Below the pieces are notes generated by a model. The model did not search any database. It was not told where the DNA came from and saw only the letters and a program-made list of their open reading frames with translations. This document shows, one piece after another, positions 17,054 through 25,624 of a DNA stretch of 31,419 bases (the stretch's first letter is position 1; every line of letters begins with the position of its first letter). The translations under genes and the position numbers were made by a program. Origin of the DNA: Euryarchaeota archaeon UBA136 (GTDB lineage Archaea > Thermoplasmatota > Poseidoniia > MGIII > CG-Epi1); the NCBI GenBank assembly GCA_002506485.1, contig DAXQ01000030.1, positions 1 to 31,419 on the forward strand, in the 5' to 3' direction.

Positions 17054-17503
17054 ATGGCCGAAGAATTAATGGGAACCGAAATAGGACTGGCGTTTATCAT
17101 AATTGGTATTCTGCTTTTCCTAGTAGAGGCAACAATGCCCGGATTTTTGGTTGCAGTACCCGGTACTGTCTTGATAGCATTAGGTATTTTGATGTCTTTT
17201 GATATCGTAACCGGTATTTGGCTATTACCGATAGGTCTAGTGGTTGGTTTGGGTTCATTGTATGGGACTGTAAAGTTCTATCAGACCTTTGCAACCCCTG
17301 ACACACCTAGTGAGATGAGTATTGAATCATTTGTAGGTATGAGTGGAAAGGTAACCAAGGCAATCACACCCGATTCTTTAGGTAAGGTAAGAGTAGATAG
17401 GGAAGAGATGAGAGCGATCTCAGAATCAGACCTGTCAGTCGGCATTAGTGTAAAAGTCGTGAGCGCGGAAGGTATTACTCTGACCGTGGAACCCAAGGAA
17501 TAA
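17054..17503 (+). CDS. NfeD-like membrane protein (stomatin partner)
   Basis: A 149-residue short NfeD protein. Four hydrophobic helices occupy about residues 8-80 (IGLAFIIIGILLFLVEATMPGFLVAVPGTV is diagnostic), followed by a C-terminal OB-fold domain (GMSGKVTKAITPDSLGKVRVD ... ISVKVVSAEGITLTVEP). It lacks the serine protease domain of long NfeD. Short NfeD proteins form an operon with stomatin (SPFH) proteins in many archaea and bacteria, and that partner follows 26 bases later. A GGAG ribosome-binding site lies 6 bases before the ATG. Confidence 0.93.
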   Translation: MAEELMGTEIGLAFIIIGILLFLVEATMPGFLVAVPGTVLIALGILMSFDIVTGIWLLPIGLVVGLGSLYGTVKFYQTFATPDTPSEMSIESFVGMSGKVTKAITPDSLGKVRVDREEMRAISESDLSVGISVKVVSAEGITLTVEPKE

Positions 17504-17529
17504 ATAATAGGAGAAAATAGGAGAAAAAT

Positions 17530-18642
17530 ATGGATGTAGGATCGTTCTTTGTTTTGCTGTTGATTCTGATAGTCGTCACGGTCGTAATTTTATGGACCAC
17601 GATTATTCAGATCGAGCAGTATGAAGCTGGAGTCGCGCTACGATTGGGTAAGTTTTATGCCATGCTCAATCCAGGATGGAATTTTGTAGTTCCATTGATT
17701 ACGGTGGTTTTCAAGATAGATCTTCGTATTCAGGTCCTTGATGTTCCTCGTCAAGAGGTGATTACGAAGGATAACTCGCCAACGATGGTGGATGCCGTAG
17801 TGTATTACAGAGTGGCAGACGCTAAGAAGGCAGTACTGAATGTGGCGAACTACAGGTCAGCTATTGTCAACATGTCTCAGACCACTCTCAGAGGGGTTGT
17901 TGGTGACATGGAACTGGATGAGATATTTTCCAGCCGGGACAAGATAAATGCAATCCTCAGAGACAAGCTGGATATTGAGACCGACCCCTGGGGCATAAAA
18001 GTTGACAATGTAGAGATTAGGGAAGTTGACCCATCTCCAAATGTAAAGGCCGCAATGGAAGAGCAGACCTCAGCCGAGCGTGAAAGACGAGCAGCTATCC
18101 TGAAAGCTGACGGCGAAAAGAGATCTGCCATTCTGAGTGCCGAAGGTGACAAGCAGTCCCGAATTCTCGAGGCCGAGGGTGTAAGACAAGCTAAAGTTCT
18201 GGAAGCACAAGGAGAGCGAACCAAGACTATCTTGGAAAGGCAAGGAGAAGCCCAAGGTTTGAGAATAACCGCTATGGGTGCTTCTGCACTTGATTCCAAG
18301 GCCCTTACTGTATTGAGTCTTGATTCCTTGAAAGAGTTAGGTAGCGGTCCAGCAACCAAATTCGTTATTCCATTCGAAATTTCCAAACTGTTGGAAGGTG
18401 CTTCGGAATACGTTGGCTACTCTAAGAAGGCCGGTGATCGCGAATTATCTGGGATTAAAGATATGGAAGCTGCACTTGGTAAGACAGATGACATTTTAGG
18501 GCCAATTCCGACTGCTGAGGAAATGGCGGCAGAGATAGAGTCTATCAAGGAAGAGGTTCAGGAAGCAGCCGAGACGGTTTCTAAGGAAGGTATCAAGGAC
18601 GATTACTCTGGTACAGAACCCCCAAGAGAACTGGAAGAATAA
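17530..18642 (+). CDS. Stomatin/prohibitin (SPFH-domain) protein
   Basis: A 370-residue membrane-anchored scaffold. An N-terminal helix (residues 6-26) anchors it; the SPFH domain spans about 27-185 (YEAGVALRLGKFYAMLNPGW, RIQVLDVPRQEVITKDN, VDNVEIREVDPSPNVKAAM). Then comes a coiled coil of repeated units at 185-245 (ILKADGEKRSAI, ILSAEGDKQSRI, ILEAEGVRQAKV, VLEAQGERTKTI), which builds ring-shaped oligomers. The last 90 residues are acidic and probably disordered (AETVSKEGIKDDYSGTEPP). With NfeD it forms the known stomatin operon pair, linked to membrane microdomain maintenance. Confidence 0.95.
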   Translation: MDVGSFFVLLLILIVVTVVILWTTIIQIEQYEAGVALRLGKFYAMLNPGWNFVVPLITVVFKIDLRIQVLDVPRQEVITKDNSPTMVDAVVYYRVADAKKAVLNVANYRSAIVNMSQTTLRGVVGDMELDEIFSSRDKINAILRDKLDIETDPWGIKVDNVEIREVDPSPNVKAAMEEQTSAERERRAAILKADGEKRSAILSAEGDKQSRILEAEGVRQAKVLEAQGERTKTILERQGEAQGLRITAMGASALDSKALTVLSLDSLKELGSGPATKFVIPFEISKLLEGASEYVGYSKKAGDRELSGIKDMEAALGKTDDILGPIPTAEEMAAEIESIKEEVQEAAETVSKEGIKDDYSGTEPPRELEE

Positions 18643-18659
18643 GAATAGAAAAGAATTCC

Positions 18660-18667
18660 AATATATA
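18660..18667 (+). promoter_or_regulatory. TATA box for the archaeosine operon
   Basis: AATATATA lies 30 bases before ATG 18690, the spacing for a leaderless transcript, but only 15 bases before ATG 18675. This supports the second ATG as the ArcS start. Confidence 0.6.
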
Positions 18668-18689
18668 GCCCTTAATGGGATTGTATAGT

Positions 18690-20261
18690 ATGGAACCTCT
18701 GGCTCACGAGGGATTGGCGCGTCTTTTACAGATAGACGATAGTCTACAGACTCCTCATGTGATATCCAGAGAAGATCTGACAGACACGCAAGATTTGATT
18801 TCAGGTGGAACGATTAAGATTGGTAAACCTGTTGATCTGCCACCCAAACCCCTTGGCCTCGATTCAAACAAGGCCCCTTATCTGCAATTGTCCGAGGAAA
18901 TAGCTGTTCTGGACCATGCATCTTCATTACAACCTCAGAAGTTGGTGGAGATTGCATCACATTTCAGGAAAGAAGCTGGATATTCAAGATTACTTTATGC
19001 TCCGGCAGTTGAACCATCAGACATACCAATTCTAGCTTATCTGGGCGTGGACATCTTTGATGATCTGAATGTTGAGTTGAGAAGCGCTACTGGCTGGGCA
19101 CTTGATGATGGTTCGTGGACAAAAGTTAACATAAAAACAAAGGATTTACAATCCCAAAATCAAGAAGAACTGGAAAGATGGCTCCTGAAAATTCGGACTT
19201 CTATCATGAATGGAACTTTGAGGGAATTGGTGGAAGTGACCAGTCTCCATAATCCAAGGGTTGCTCAGATTCTGCACTATTCAACTTCCCTGTTAATAGA
19301 GAAGGGAGCTAGGCGCACCGTCATGATACGGGCCAACAATTTGAGCCTTGAAAATCCATCAGTTGTTGACTTCCAACAGAGATTATTAGATTATGTGCCA
19401 CCAGCCAAGAATATGGTGTTGTTAGTTCTTCCCTGTTCGGCCCGAAAACCGTATTTCAAGAGCAGTAGTCACAAGCGATTCTACAATACAATCAAAGAAG
19501 TCGACAATTATTTGACCTTACACACTGTTTCTGTAACCTCTCCTCTGGGATTGGTACCTCGTGAACTAGAATTTTGTTATCCGGCCGCTCACTACGACAT
19601 AGCGGTGACTGGGGACTGGAATGCGTCCGAGGTTCAAATGCTGAGGGAACAATTTTCCAGACTGAAACCCGAAAAACATTATCTCAGAGCAATCGTACAC
19701 GCCGGTTCTTCATCTAGAATAATAACCGAATTGTTGAGAGAAAGGAAAGTAGATACAATAGATACCGAATCCGAGAAACCATCATCCTTCGAAGGATTGA
19801 AAAATTTACAGGAGGTCACTCGCACAGCTATCGCTGAAATACCGGTTTTGAGTTCCAAGGATAGGGCCAAAGGCGAAGCAATCGGACTTGCTAAATTCCA
19901 GTACGGTGAATCATCCCCATTTCTGACTGAATCCGAAATAAGCGGACATATGCCTTACAAATTGAGATGTGGAGATCTGGCAACGATCTCACCGAGAGTA
20001 GGAGGTCTTGGTCTGACCTTGACAGGTGCGGTAAAGTATGCGTCCAATGGCGGACCATCGGTCACAGCAGAAGATTTCAAGTTAGTGGGAGATCTGTTTG
20101 CAGTCGGTGTAAAAAGTTATGATGGACATTGGGTTATCGGCGATCAAGTAGTTATCAAACAAAATGGGAAAGTAACTGGAGTTGGATTTGCCAGGATGAA
20201 TCCCGAGGAAATGCTCTCTATGAGTCGAGGTCTTGCAGTGGAGGTGAGACATCATGCCTAA
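18690..20261 (+). CDS. arcS: Archaeosine synthase ArcS
   Basis: A 523-residue enzyme of the TGT-related family that modifies preQ0 at position 15 of archaeal tRNA. The ArcS-specific motif LPCSARKPYFKSSSHKRF (about 247-264 from this start) is present. The N-terminal half is a degenerate TGT-like barrel (MEPLAHEGLARLLQ ... SLHNPRVAQILHYS), and the last about 75 residues are a PUA domain (DLFAVGVKSYDGHWVIGDQV ... GVGFARMNPEEM). Known chemistry: ArcS attaches lysine to preQ0-tRNA, and RaSEA then splits it to give archaeosine. RaSEA overlaps it by 8 bases. I chose ATG 18690 over 18675 from TATA spacing and family N-terminal alignment. Confidence 0.92.
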   Translation: MEPLAHEGLARLLQIDDSLQTPHVISREDLTDTQDLISGGTIKIGKPVDLPPKPLGLDSNKAPYLQLSEEIAVLDHASSLQPQKLVEIASHFRKEAGYSRLLYAPAVEPSDIPILAYLGVDIFDDLNVELRSATGWALDDGSWTKVNIKTKDLQSQNQEELERWLLKIRTSIMNGTLRELVEVTSLHNPRVAQILHYSTSLLIEKGARRTVMIRANNLSLENPSVVDFQQRLLDYVPPAKNMVLLVLPCSARKPYFKSSSHKRFYNTIKEVDNYLTLHTVSVTSPLGLVPRELEFCYPAAHYDIAVTGDWNASEVQMLREQFSRLKPEKHYLRAIVHAGSSSRIITELLRERKVDTIDTESEKPSSFEGLKNLQEVTRTAIAEIPVLSSKDRAKGEAIGLAKFQYGESSPFLTESEISGHMPYKLRCGDLATISPRVGGLGLTLTGAVKYASNGGPSVTAEDFKLVGDLFAVGVKSYDGHWVIGDQVVIKQNGKVTGVGFARMNPEEMLSMSRGLAVEVRHHA

Positions 20262-21306
20262 GGCCTTTGTTCCGTTGACCCAATTTGTTAACGAGTCCAA
20301 ATCAATACCTAGAGAACACCCTTTGGATCAACCAGTTGCCAGATGGACTGAAGAGGAAGTTCTGGGCGAAGAAGTAGTAGAGGCTGGAGTCGCTATCCTC
20401 AGGACCAGAGGGTGTTATTGGTCAATCAAGGAAGGCTGTTCGATGTGTGGATATTTTAACGATACAGTTCCAGGAGGAGTGAGTAATGATATGCTTCATT
20501 CACAATGGGAGAAGATTCGACATTCCCTGAAAGGTAAAAGATATGCTAAAATCTACACCTCAGGATCATTTCTGGACCCGACAGAGGTGCCACTGGACTT
20601 TGCAAATGACGTAATGTCAGATATGGCTGATATGGGGATTGAGAAAGTTCTGGTAGAATCTCTTCCGGAATTTGTCCACCCCAAGCATTTCAACTATTCA
20701 AATTCACCCAAGATCGAGATTGCAATTGGCCTAGAGTCGTCCAATCCGGTTGTTCTGGACAAGTCTGTGAACAAAAGATTACGGTGGCCACATTTTGTCA
20801 AAGTTTGTAAAACCGCTCATGAAAATGGAGCTGAGGTCAAGGCATACGTACTGCTGAAACCGCCATATCTCGGTGAAAGAGATGCGATTGAAGATGCGGT
20901 CCAGTCAGCGACCGATGCAGCACCCTATGTAGATAAGATATCAATTAATCCCGTCAATGTCCAGAAGAATACAGTAGTTGAGAAATTGTGGTTCAGAAAT
21001 GAATGGACTGCCCCTTGGTTGTGGTCGGTCGTGGAAGTCTTGGAACGATGTAAGGATCTGCCAGCCAAAGTATATTCTGACCCAACAGGCGGAGGAACGC
21101 GCCGGGGAGCCCATAATTGCAATGATTGTAACGGCCAGATTCTGGATGCACTTAAGGAACACAGACTAGGTCATGGTAATCTGAAGGGACTTGAATGCGA
21201 ATGCAGATCGCGCTGGGAAGTTCTGAAACATCAGTCTTCATATCGGCGCAACGGGGCGGAACCACACGGTTATCGTAGAGGTTTTGGCAACGGTAGACGT
21301 TTTTAA
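20254..21306 (+). CDS. Radical-SAM archaeosine-forming enzyme RaSEA
   Basis: A 350-residue radical-SAM protein. Cys54, Cys62 and Cys65 form a CX7CX2C cluster motif (TRGCYWSIKEGCSMCGY), characteristic of this family rather than the standard CX3CX2C. A barrel follows (AKIYTSGSFLDPTEVP, EIAIGLESSN, AYVLLKPPYLGE, ISINPVNVQKNTVVE). C-terminal cysteines in HNCNDCNG and LECECRSRW may bind a second metal site. In known archaeosine synthesis this enzyme works in a complex with ArcS, cleaving the lysine adduct. The 8-base overlap with ArcS implies coupled translation and complex assembly. Confidence 0.93.
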   Translation: MPKAFVPLTQFVNESKSIPREHPLDQPVARWTEEEVLGEEVVEAGVAILRTRGCYWSIKEGCSMCGYFNDTVPGGVSNDMLHSQWEKIRHSLKGKRYAKIYTSGSFLDPTEVPLDFANDVMSDMADMGIEKVLVESLPEFVHPKHFNYSNSPKIEIAIGLESSNPVVLDKSVNKRLRWPHFVKVCKTAHENGAEVKAYVLLKPPYLGERDAIEDAVQSATDAAPYVDKISINPVNVQKNTVVEKLWFRNEWTAPWLWSVVEVLERCKDLPAKVYSDPTGGGTRRGAHNCNDCNGQILDALKEHRLGHGNLKGLECECRSRWEVLKHQSSYRRNGAEPHGYRRGFGNGRRF

Positions 21307-21327
21307 CGGGCTTAATCTGGAGCATTG

Positions 21328-22032
21328 ATGGAAGAGATAAACTGGATTAGAGTAGTTGCCGGCCTTTTGCTGGTTCTGTTCCTTCCAGGTTACACTCTCA
21401 TTCAGGCGATGTTTCCCCGTAGGGGTGAATTGGATGAGGAGTTTGATACCTTGTATAGAGTTACTTTAGGAATGGCAATGTCAATCTGCGTTGTCATATT
21501 GATAGGCTTCGTTCTGGGCAATCCTTCTCTGGGTAATGCTCCTGATTGGGAGGGCTGGTCAGATGGAGACAAAGGATATTTCCAGACATTTTTCGTCACT
21601 GCATCACTAACTGCTGCAACTTTACTATTTTTTGGAATCGGATGGTTCAGAGGCGCCTATCCCTGGATGGCCAATGTTCATCCATCTTTGGCTAGGGCCC
21701 CACCGGGCCTCCGCATCGAGTCCGAACTGGCAGTAGCGGGTAAATTCATACCTGCAGAGCTGATAGAGCTTCAAGGTTTGAAGCATGATAGAGATAATGT
21801 GAAACGTAAATTGCAGGAATCCGAGACTAGAAAAAATATTGGTAGCTCGATGATGAAAAAATACTACGAGAAGAAGGAAAAGACACTGCTCGCAGATTTA
21901 GCAGATATCGATTCTAGGATGGCCGAATTGGATCAAGCACTTAATCGCCCTGGTGAAGGTGAAGGTCTCTCCGCAGATGTGATTCTGGAGGAATCCGTTG
22001 ACCCTGGCGGGGAAAGTGATGACGGTGAGTAG
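21328..22032 (+). CDS. DUF1616-like membrane protein with coiled-coil tail
   Basis: A 234-residue protein. VVAGLLLVLFLPGYTLIQAMFPRRGELDE is the typical first segment of DUF1616 proteins, followed by a second helix (LGMAMSICVVILIGFVLG) and a third (FFVTASLTAATLLFFGIGWF). Residues 140-205 are charged and predicted coiled coil (LIELQGLKHDRDNVKRKLQE ... LADLADIDSRMAELDQAL), and the end is acidic. The frame also allows TTG 21325; I chose ATG 21328, with CTGGAG upstream. The function is unknown. PTH2 follows after 3 bases. Confidence 0.78.
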   Translation: MEEINWIRVVAGLLLVLFLPGYTLIQAMFPRRGELDEEFDTLYRVTLGMAMSICVVILIGFVLGNPSLGNAPDWEGWSDGDKGYFQTFFVTASLTAATLLFFGIGWFRGAYPWMANVHPSLARAPPGLRIESELAVAGKFIPAELIELQGLKHDRDNVKRKLQESETRKNIGSSMMKKYYEKKEKTLLADLADIDSRMAELDQALNRPGEGEGLSADVILEESVDPGGESDDGE

Positions 22033-22035
22033 ATT

Positions 22036-22389
22036 TTGGAATACAAGATGGTCGTTGTTGTCAGGACAGATTTAGGTATATCAAAGGGCAAGATGGCAGC
22101 GCAAGCGGCCCACGCTGCAGTTAATTGCGCCCTCAAATCAAAAAAGTCAGACTCATCCAATTTCAAAAAGTGGTTTGATGAAGGCCAGAAGAAAGTGGTA
22201 GTCAAAGGACAGAATGAATCGACCCTCCGGGATATACAGCAGCATGCTAGGGAAGTCGGTTTAGTTTCAAGTCTTGTGACAGATGCTGGTTTGACCGAAG
22301 TTCCAGCAGGTACGGTCACCTGCCTGGGCATTGGTCCCGCAGCAGATTCCGAAATAGATTCAATTACAGGCGACTACCCCCTATTCTAA
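22036..22389 (+). CDS. pth2: Peptidyl-tRNA hydrolase, PTH2 type
   Basis: A 117-residue archaeal/eukaryotic-type peptidyl-tRNA hydrolase that recycles tRNA from dropped-off peptidyl-tRNA. The hallmark KMVVVVRTDLGISKGKMAAQ, HAAVNCAL, QKKVVVKGQNE, and the end TVTCLGIGPAADSEIDSITG are complete. The start is TTG 22036; it keeps the LEYKM lead common in family N termini, whereas ATG 22048 would trim the first strand. It begins 3 bases after the DUF1616 stop. Confidence 0.96.
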   Translation: MEYKMVVVVRTDLGISKGKMAAQAAHAAVNCALKSKKSDSSNFKKWFDEGQKKVVVKGQNESTLRDIQQHAREVGLVSSLVTDAGLTEVPAGTVTCLGIGPAADSEIDSITGDYPLF

Positions 22390-22426
22390 ACCAAACATTT
22401 TATTTATTGCGGGTATCTAGCACACA

Positions 22427-23080
22427 ATGGCTTGGTTCGGTAGGAAAAAGGAAGAAAAGAAAAAATTCGATTATTCAGACGAAACGAAAGAAGTGTTTGC
22501 TGAGAGGGACGCATTCTACGCCGAGCAGCGTAGAAAATTGGGAGGCGAGACATCCAATCCTGAATTAGCCAACCAGCCAAATTCTGAAGTGTCCAAATCC
22601 AAAACTGAGGATTTAGACGACCTGCTGGGTGGCTCAGATGGATTTAATCCATATGTCGATAAGGATCAAGCTGCCCCAGATACAAGCCAAAGTGTTCCAG
22701 CACCTTCTCCACAGCCTAGCAGTTCATCGGAGTTTGCATGTACGTCTTGCGGTAAGACTTTCCAGGAAAAGTGGGGCAAATGCCCGTCATGTGGTGGTGA
22801 AATGAAAATGGCAGAAAGTGCAGCCCCCCCAGAACCTGAGCAATTCACGCCTCCACCTCCTGTCGAGGATACGAGTGGAGATGATCCGTTGGATGATCTC
22901 CTTGGCGATTTTAGCGAGCCTCCACCTGAAGAACCTTCCGATGATAGCGACGACGACTCTGGAATCAAGATGGTTAGTGATGATCTTTCCACAGATTTTG
23001 GTCAATCAAGTTCCAGCCACAGTAAACGCAAGCGAGTCCGAAAAGTTAAAAAAGTCAAGAGACCCCGTAAGTCACTATAG
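22427..23080 (+). CDS. Zinc-ribbon protein with long acidic disordered arms and basic tail
   Basis: A 217-residue low-complexity protein. One zinc ribbon at about 104-124 (ACTSCGKTF ... GKCPSCGG; Cys105, 108, 119, 122). The flanks are Pro/Ser/Asp-rich and probably disordered. A short motif, DLDDLLGGSD (62-71) and PLDDLLGDFS (about 153-162), occurs twice and looks like a binding motif. The C terminus is strongly basic (KRKRVRKVKKVKRPRK), suggesting nucleic-acid binding. TATA-like TTTTATTTA lies 20-28 bases before the ATG. I do not recognise a family. Signal peptidase follows 10 bases later. Confidence 0.72.
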   Translation: MAWFGRKKEEKKKFDYSDETKEVFAERDAFYAEQRRKLGGETSNPELANQPNSEVSKSKTEDLDDLLGGSDGFNPYVDKDQAAPDTSQSVPAPSPQPSSSSEFACTSCGKTFQEKWGKCPSCGGEMKMAESAAPPEPEQFTPPPPVEDTSGDDPLDDLLGDFSEPPPEEPSDDSDDDSGIKMVSDDLSTDFGQSSSSHSKRKRVRKVKKVKRPRKSL

Positions 23081-23090
23081 GTATCCTTAG

Positions 23091-23960
23091 ATGGCTAAAT
23101 TTGACGAGTTGCACTTGCCTGATACTGTAAAGGATGTTGGAATAGCGATAGGCTGCGTTGTCTTGGTGTTCTTGCTGACCTTTGCTTACAGTGGGAACTG
23201 GCCACCGATGGTGGTCATAGAATCAGGTTCGATGGAACATGATAATAATTCATTATATGCAGAACCGGGTTACACCCATCTAGGAACCATAGATACTGGC
23301 GATTTGGTTATTGTCAAAGAAGCTGGAAAGAAGGACATCGTTACCTATCTGGAAGGAAAGGACACGGGCTACGAGAAATATGGAGACTATGGGGACGTCA
23401 TAGTCTATTACAAGAATGGAATTAGAACTTATAACGGTCAATCGGTCACACCAGTTATCCATAGAGCCATGTTCTGGGTGGACGTAGATGCGGAAAATAA
23501 GACCTATCATGTACCTGAGGTCGGCCGAACTTTTTATGGTTCTATAACTTTGAAAGATTTGAATGACGATAAATTGTGTGCCCATCCTACGTTTGATCCA
23601 CCACAATGTGGAACCATTGAACCCGAAGCCCTTCAAAGTTCAGGATATGTGACAAAAGGAGATTCAAATGGAAACCCTAGCCCAGACCAAATAACACATT
23701 ATGACATCACAGGGGCTAGAGTCCAAACAGTTGATCCGGATTGGATTGTCGGAATGGCAAGAGGTGAATTGCCATGGTTCGGTTTGATCAAGCTTCGAGT
23801 AACACAGCCAGATAATTATGAGAAGGCACCCCCTGGCTGCCGTGGAATGCTGGGGTTCTCTATTATGTTGATTTTATTGGGGCCATACACTGCAGGTAAG
23901 ATTTGGGAGTCCTATACTAAGCAGACGAGGGCACCCCCGAAAAAGAAGAGCAAGGGTTAA
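23091..23960 (+). CDS. Signal peptidase I, archaeal (S26B) type
   Basis: A 289-residue membrane protease that removes Sec signal peptides, including those of the exported peptidases here. An N-terminal helix lies at 14-33. VVIESGSMEH carries the nucleophile Ser47; PVIHRAM has His124 in place of bacterial Lys, as in archaeal and ER enzymes; TKGDSNGNPSPDQ gives Asp191 and Asp199. A C-terminal helix (MLGFSIMLILLGPYTAGKI) is present, so the protein probably spans the membrane twice. It is longer than usual because of an insert between box D-like and box E-like regions (LYAEPGYTHLGTID and EALQSS segments). Confidence 0.93.
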   Translation: MAKFDELHLPDTVKDVGIAIGCVVLVFLLTFAYSGNWPPMVVIESGSMEHDNNSLYAEPGYTHLGTIDTGDLVIVKEAGKKDIVTYLEGKDTGYEKYGDYGDVIVYYKNGIRTYNGQSVTPVIHRAMFWVDVDAENKTYHVPEVGRTFYGSITLKDLNDDKLCAHPTFDPPQCGTIEPEALQSSGYVTKGDSNGNPSPDQITHYDITGARVQTVDPDWIVGMARGELPWFGLIKLRVTQPDNYEKAPPGCRGMLGFSIMLILLGPYTAGKIWESYTKQTRAPPKKKSKG

Positions 23961-23988
23961 TTACAGCAAAATAAAGCACGCCTTGGGC

Positions 23989-25515
23989 ATGAGTGAGACA
24001 CCAGCTGCGGCCAAACGCGGGATTCCACCAAAATCAGACTTCAGAGAATGGTATCCATTCATAGTTGAGGCCGCTGAGCTAGTGGACAAGAGATACCCCA
24101 TCAAGGGCATGGATGTCTGGAGGCCCTATGGTTGGAAAACCATGCGCCTGATTGATGATGTAACCCATCAAGAGATGGAGCGCACCGATCACGGAGAGGT
24201 CAATTTTCCATTATTGATACCAGAGGATTTATTGGAAAAGGAGAACAGGCTGGTCTCATTGCTTAAGACAGCCCGGGAAAAGGGAGTTGACCCTTCCGAA
24301 CTCAGGATGGAGGGGGAGCCAGAGGGTTTTGCGAATGAGGTCTATTGGATCCGCCATGCTGGAGAGGCCGAACTTGACAAGGCGATGTTCCTCAGACCAA
24401 CCAGTGAGACTGCAATGTACACAATGTTTCCATTGTGGATCAGGTCACATGCAGATTTACCGCTGAAGACTTACCAGATAGTCAATACATTCAGGTACGA
24501 GACCAAGCAGACAAGGTCATTCATCAGGGTCCGGGAAATTCACTTCTTCGAGGCCCATACGGCCCACATTGATGAGGCCGATGCAACCCGCCAGATTGAG
24601 GAGGATCTGGAAATAGTTGAGAACCTGATGAATGAATTGAAATTACCTGTTCTGGTGACCAAGCGTCCGGTCTGGGACACTTTCCCGGGTGCCTGGTACA
24701 CCATAGCTATCGATGTCGTGATGCCAGACGGCCGTACTTTGCAGGTCGCTTCAGTACACCATTATCGGGATCAGTGGGCGCGTGCCTTCGACATTACATA
24801 TGAAGATGCCTCCGGTAGTCAGCAATATGTTCACCAGACCACCTATGGTATGTCCGAGAGACTATTGGGCGCCATAGTCGCCAGTCATGGGGATGACAGG
24901 GGTCTGGTCATGCCACCTTCGGTGGCCCCAGTCCAGGTGGTCGTGATTCCAATTATATCGAAGGGAGATTCATCAGATGTGATATCCGAATCCGAGAGGA
25001 TAACCTCGGAGTTGAAGGCTGCCGGTATCCGGGTTAGACTGGATTCCCGAGACATCAGGCCAGGCCAGAAGTATTATGATTGGGAGATTAAGGGAGTTCC
25101 ATTGCGCATGGAAATAGGGCCTAGGGACCTGGCTAACAATTCAGTAATGTGCGTTCGCAGAACGGGTGGAAAACAGAGTCATTCAATGGACAATCTGGTG
25201 GACACAGTCCGTTCCGAACTGGACATCGTAGGAGAAGAAATGAAGCAGCAGAGTTCGGACCATTTCAATTCCAGGATCAAGACATTGCCTGCATTCATGG
25301 TTGATGGTACTGACCTCATATTCGATCAAGCAATCGAGAAGGGAATGGTCTATGAAATGGCGTTTGATGGTAATGATGCGGAGGCAGAGATGATTGAGAA
25401 AGGTACGGACCTCTCATTCCTAGGAGATTCAACAGAAGCCTACAAGAAGAAGGTACCATGCGCTATCACGGGGAAACCGACCACTAGGCGTGTTTTTCTA
25501 GCGAAGCCATACTAG
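23989..25515 (+). CDS. proS: Prolyl-tRNA synthetase (archaeal type)
   Basis: A 508-residue class II synthetase charging tRNA-Pro. Motif 2 FRYETKQTRSFIRVREIHFF and the LRPTSETAMYTMF segment are clear; the anticodon-binding domain starts near APVQVVVIPI, and the archaeal-type C-terminal zinc-like domain ends the protein (VPCAITGKPTTRRVFLAKPY). The frame opens with TTG 23983; ATG 23989 is likely real, with CAAAATAAAG about 12-22 bases upstream. The gene looks richer in GC and uses different codons from its AT-rich neighbours, fitting a highly expressed gene. Confidence 0.97.
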   Translation: MSETPAAAKRGIPPKSDFREWYPFIVEAAELVDKRYPIKGMDVWRPYGWKTMRLIDDVTHQEMERTDHGEVNFPLLIPEDLLEKENRLVSLLKTAREKGVDPSELRMEGEPEGFANEVYWIRHAGEAELDKAMFLRPTSETAMYTMFPLWIRSHADLPLKTYQIVNTFRYETKQTRSFIRVREIHFFEAHTAHIDEADATRQIEEDLEIVENLMNELKLPVLVTKRPVWDTFPGAWYTIAIDVVMPDGRTLQVASVHHYRDQWARAFDITYEDASGSQQYVHQTTYGMSERLLGAIVASHGDDRGLVMPPSVAPVQVVVIPIISKGDSSDVISESERITSELKAAGIRVRLDSRDIRPGQKYYDWEIKGVPLRMEIGPRDLANNSVMCVRRTGGKQSHSMDNLVDTVRSELDIVGEEMKQQSSDHFNSRIKTLPAFMVDGTDLIFDQAIEKGMVYEMAFDGNDAEAEMIEKGTDLSFLGDSTEAYKKKVPCAITGKPTTRRVFLAKPY

Positions 25516-25624
25516 GCCGTATTTTATATTGGAAAGTCAACATTAGACTTTATATACATACCGTGAAATGTCAGGGTCCGGCAGTTTATGCCTATGATAC
25601 AACTGTCAAAGAGAGGACGCAACC
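25516..25624. other. ProRS-pilin intergenic region
   Basis: This region holds the promoter described at 25533-25561 and a second AT-rich TTTTATATT at 25521-25529, which could be an alternative TATA or a termination tract for ProRS. No ORF is seen. Confidence 0.4.
25533..25561 (+). promoter_or_regulatory. Pilin promoter with inverted repeat over the TATA box
   Basis: AAAGTC (25533-25538), 7 bases, GACTTT (25546-25551), with TTTATATACATA starting at 25549. The inverted repeat runs into the TATA box, the typical place for a repressor to block TBP. The predicted start is near 25580, giving a leader of about 45 bases with GAGAGG before the pilin ATG. Confidence 0.55.
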
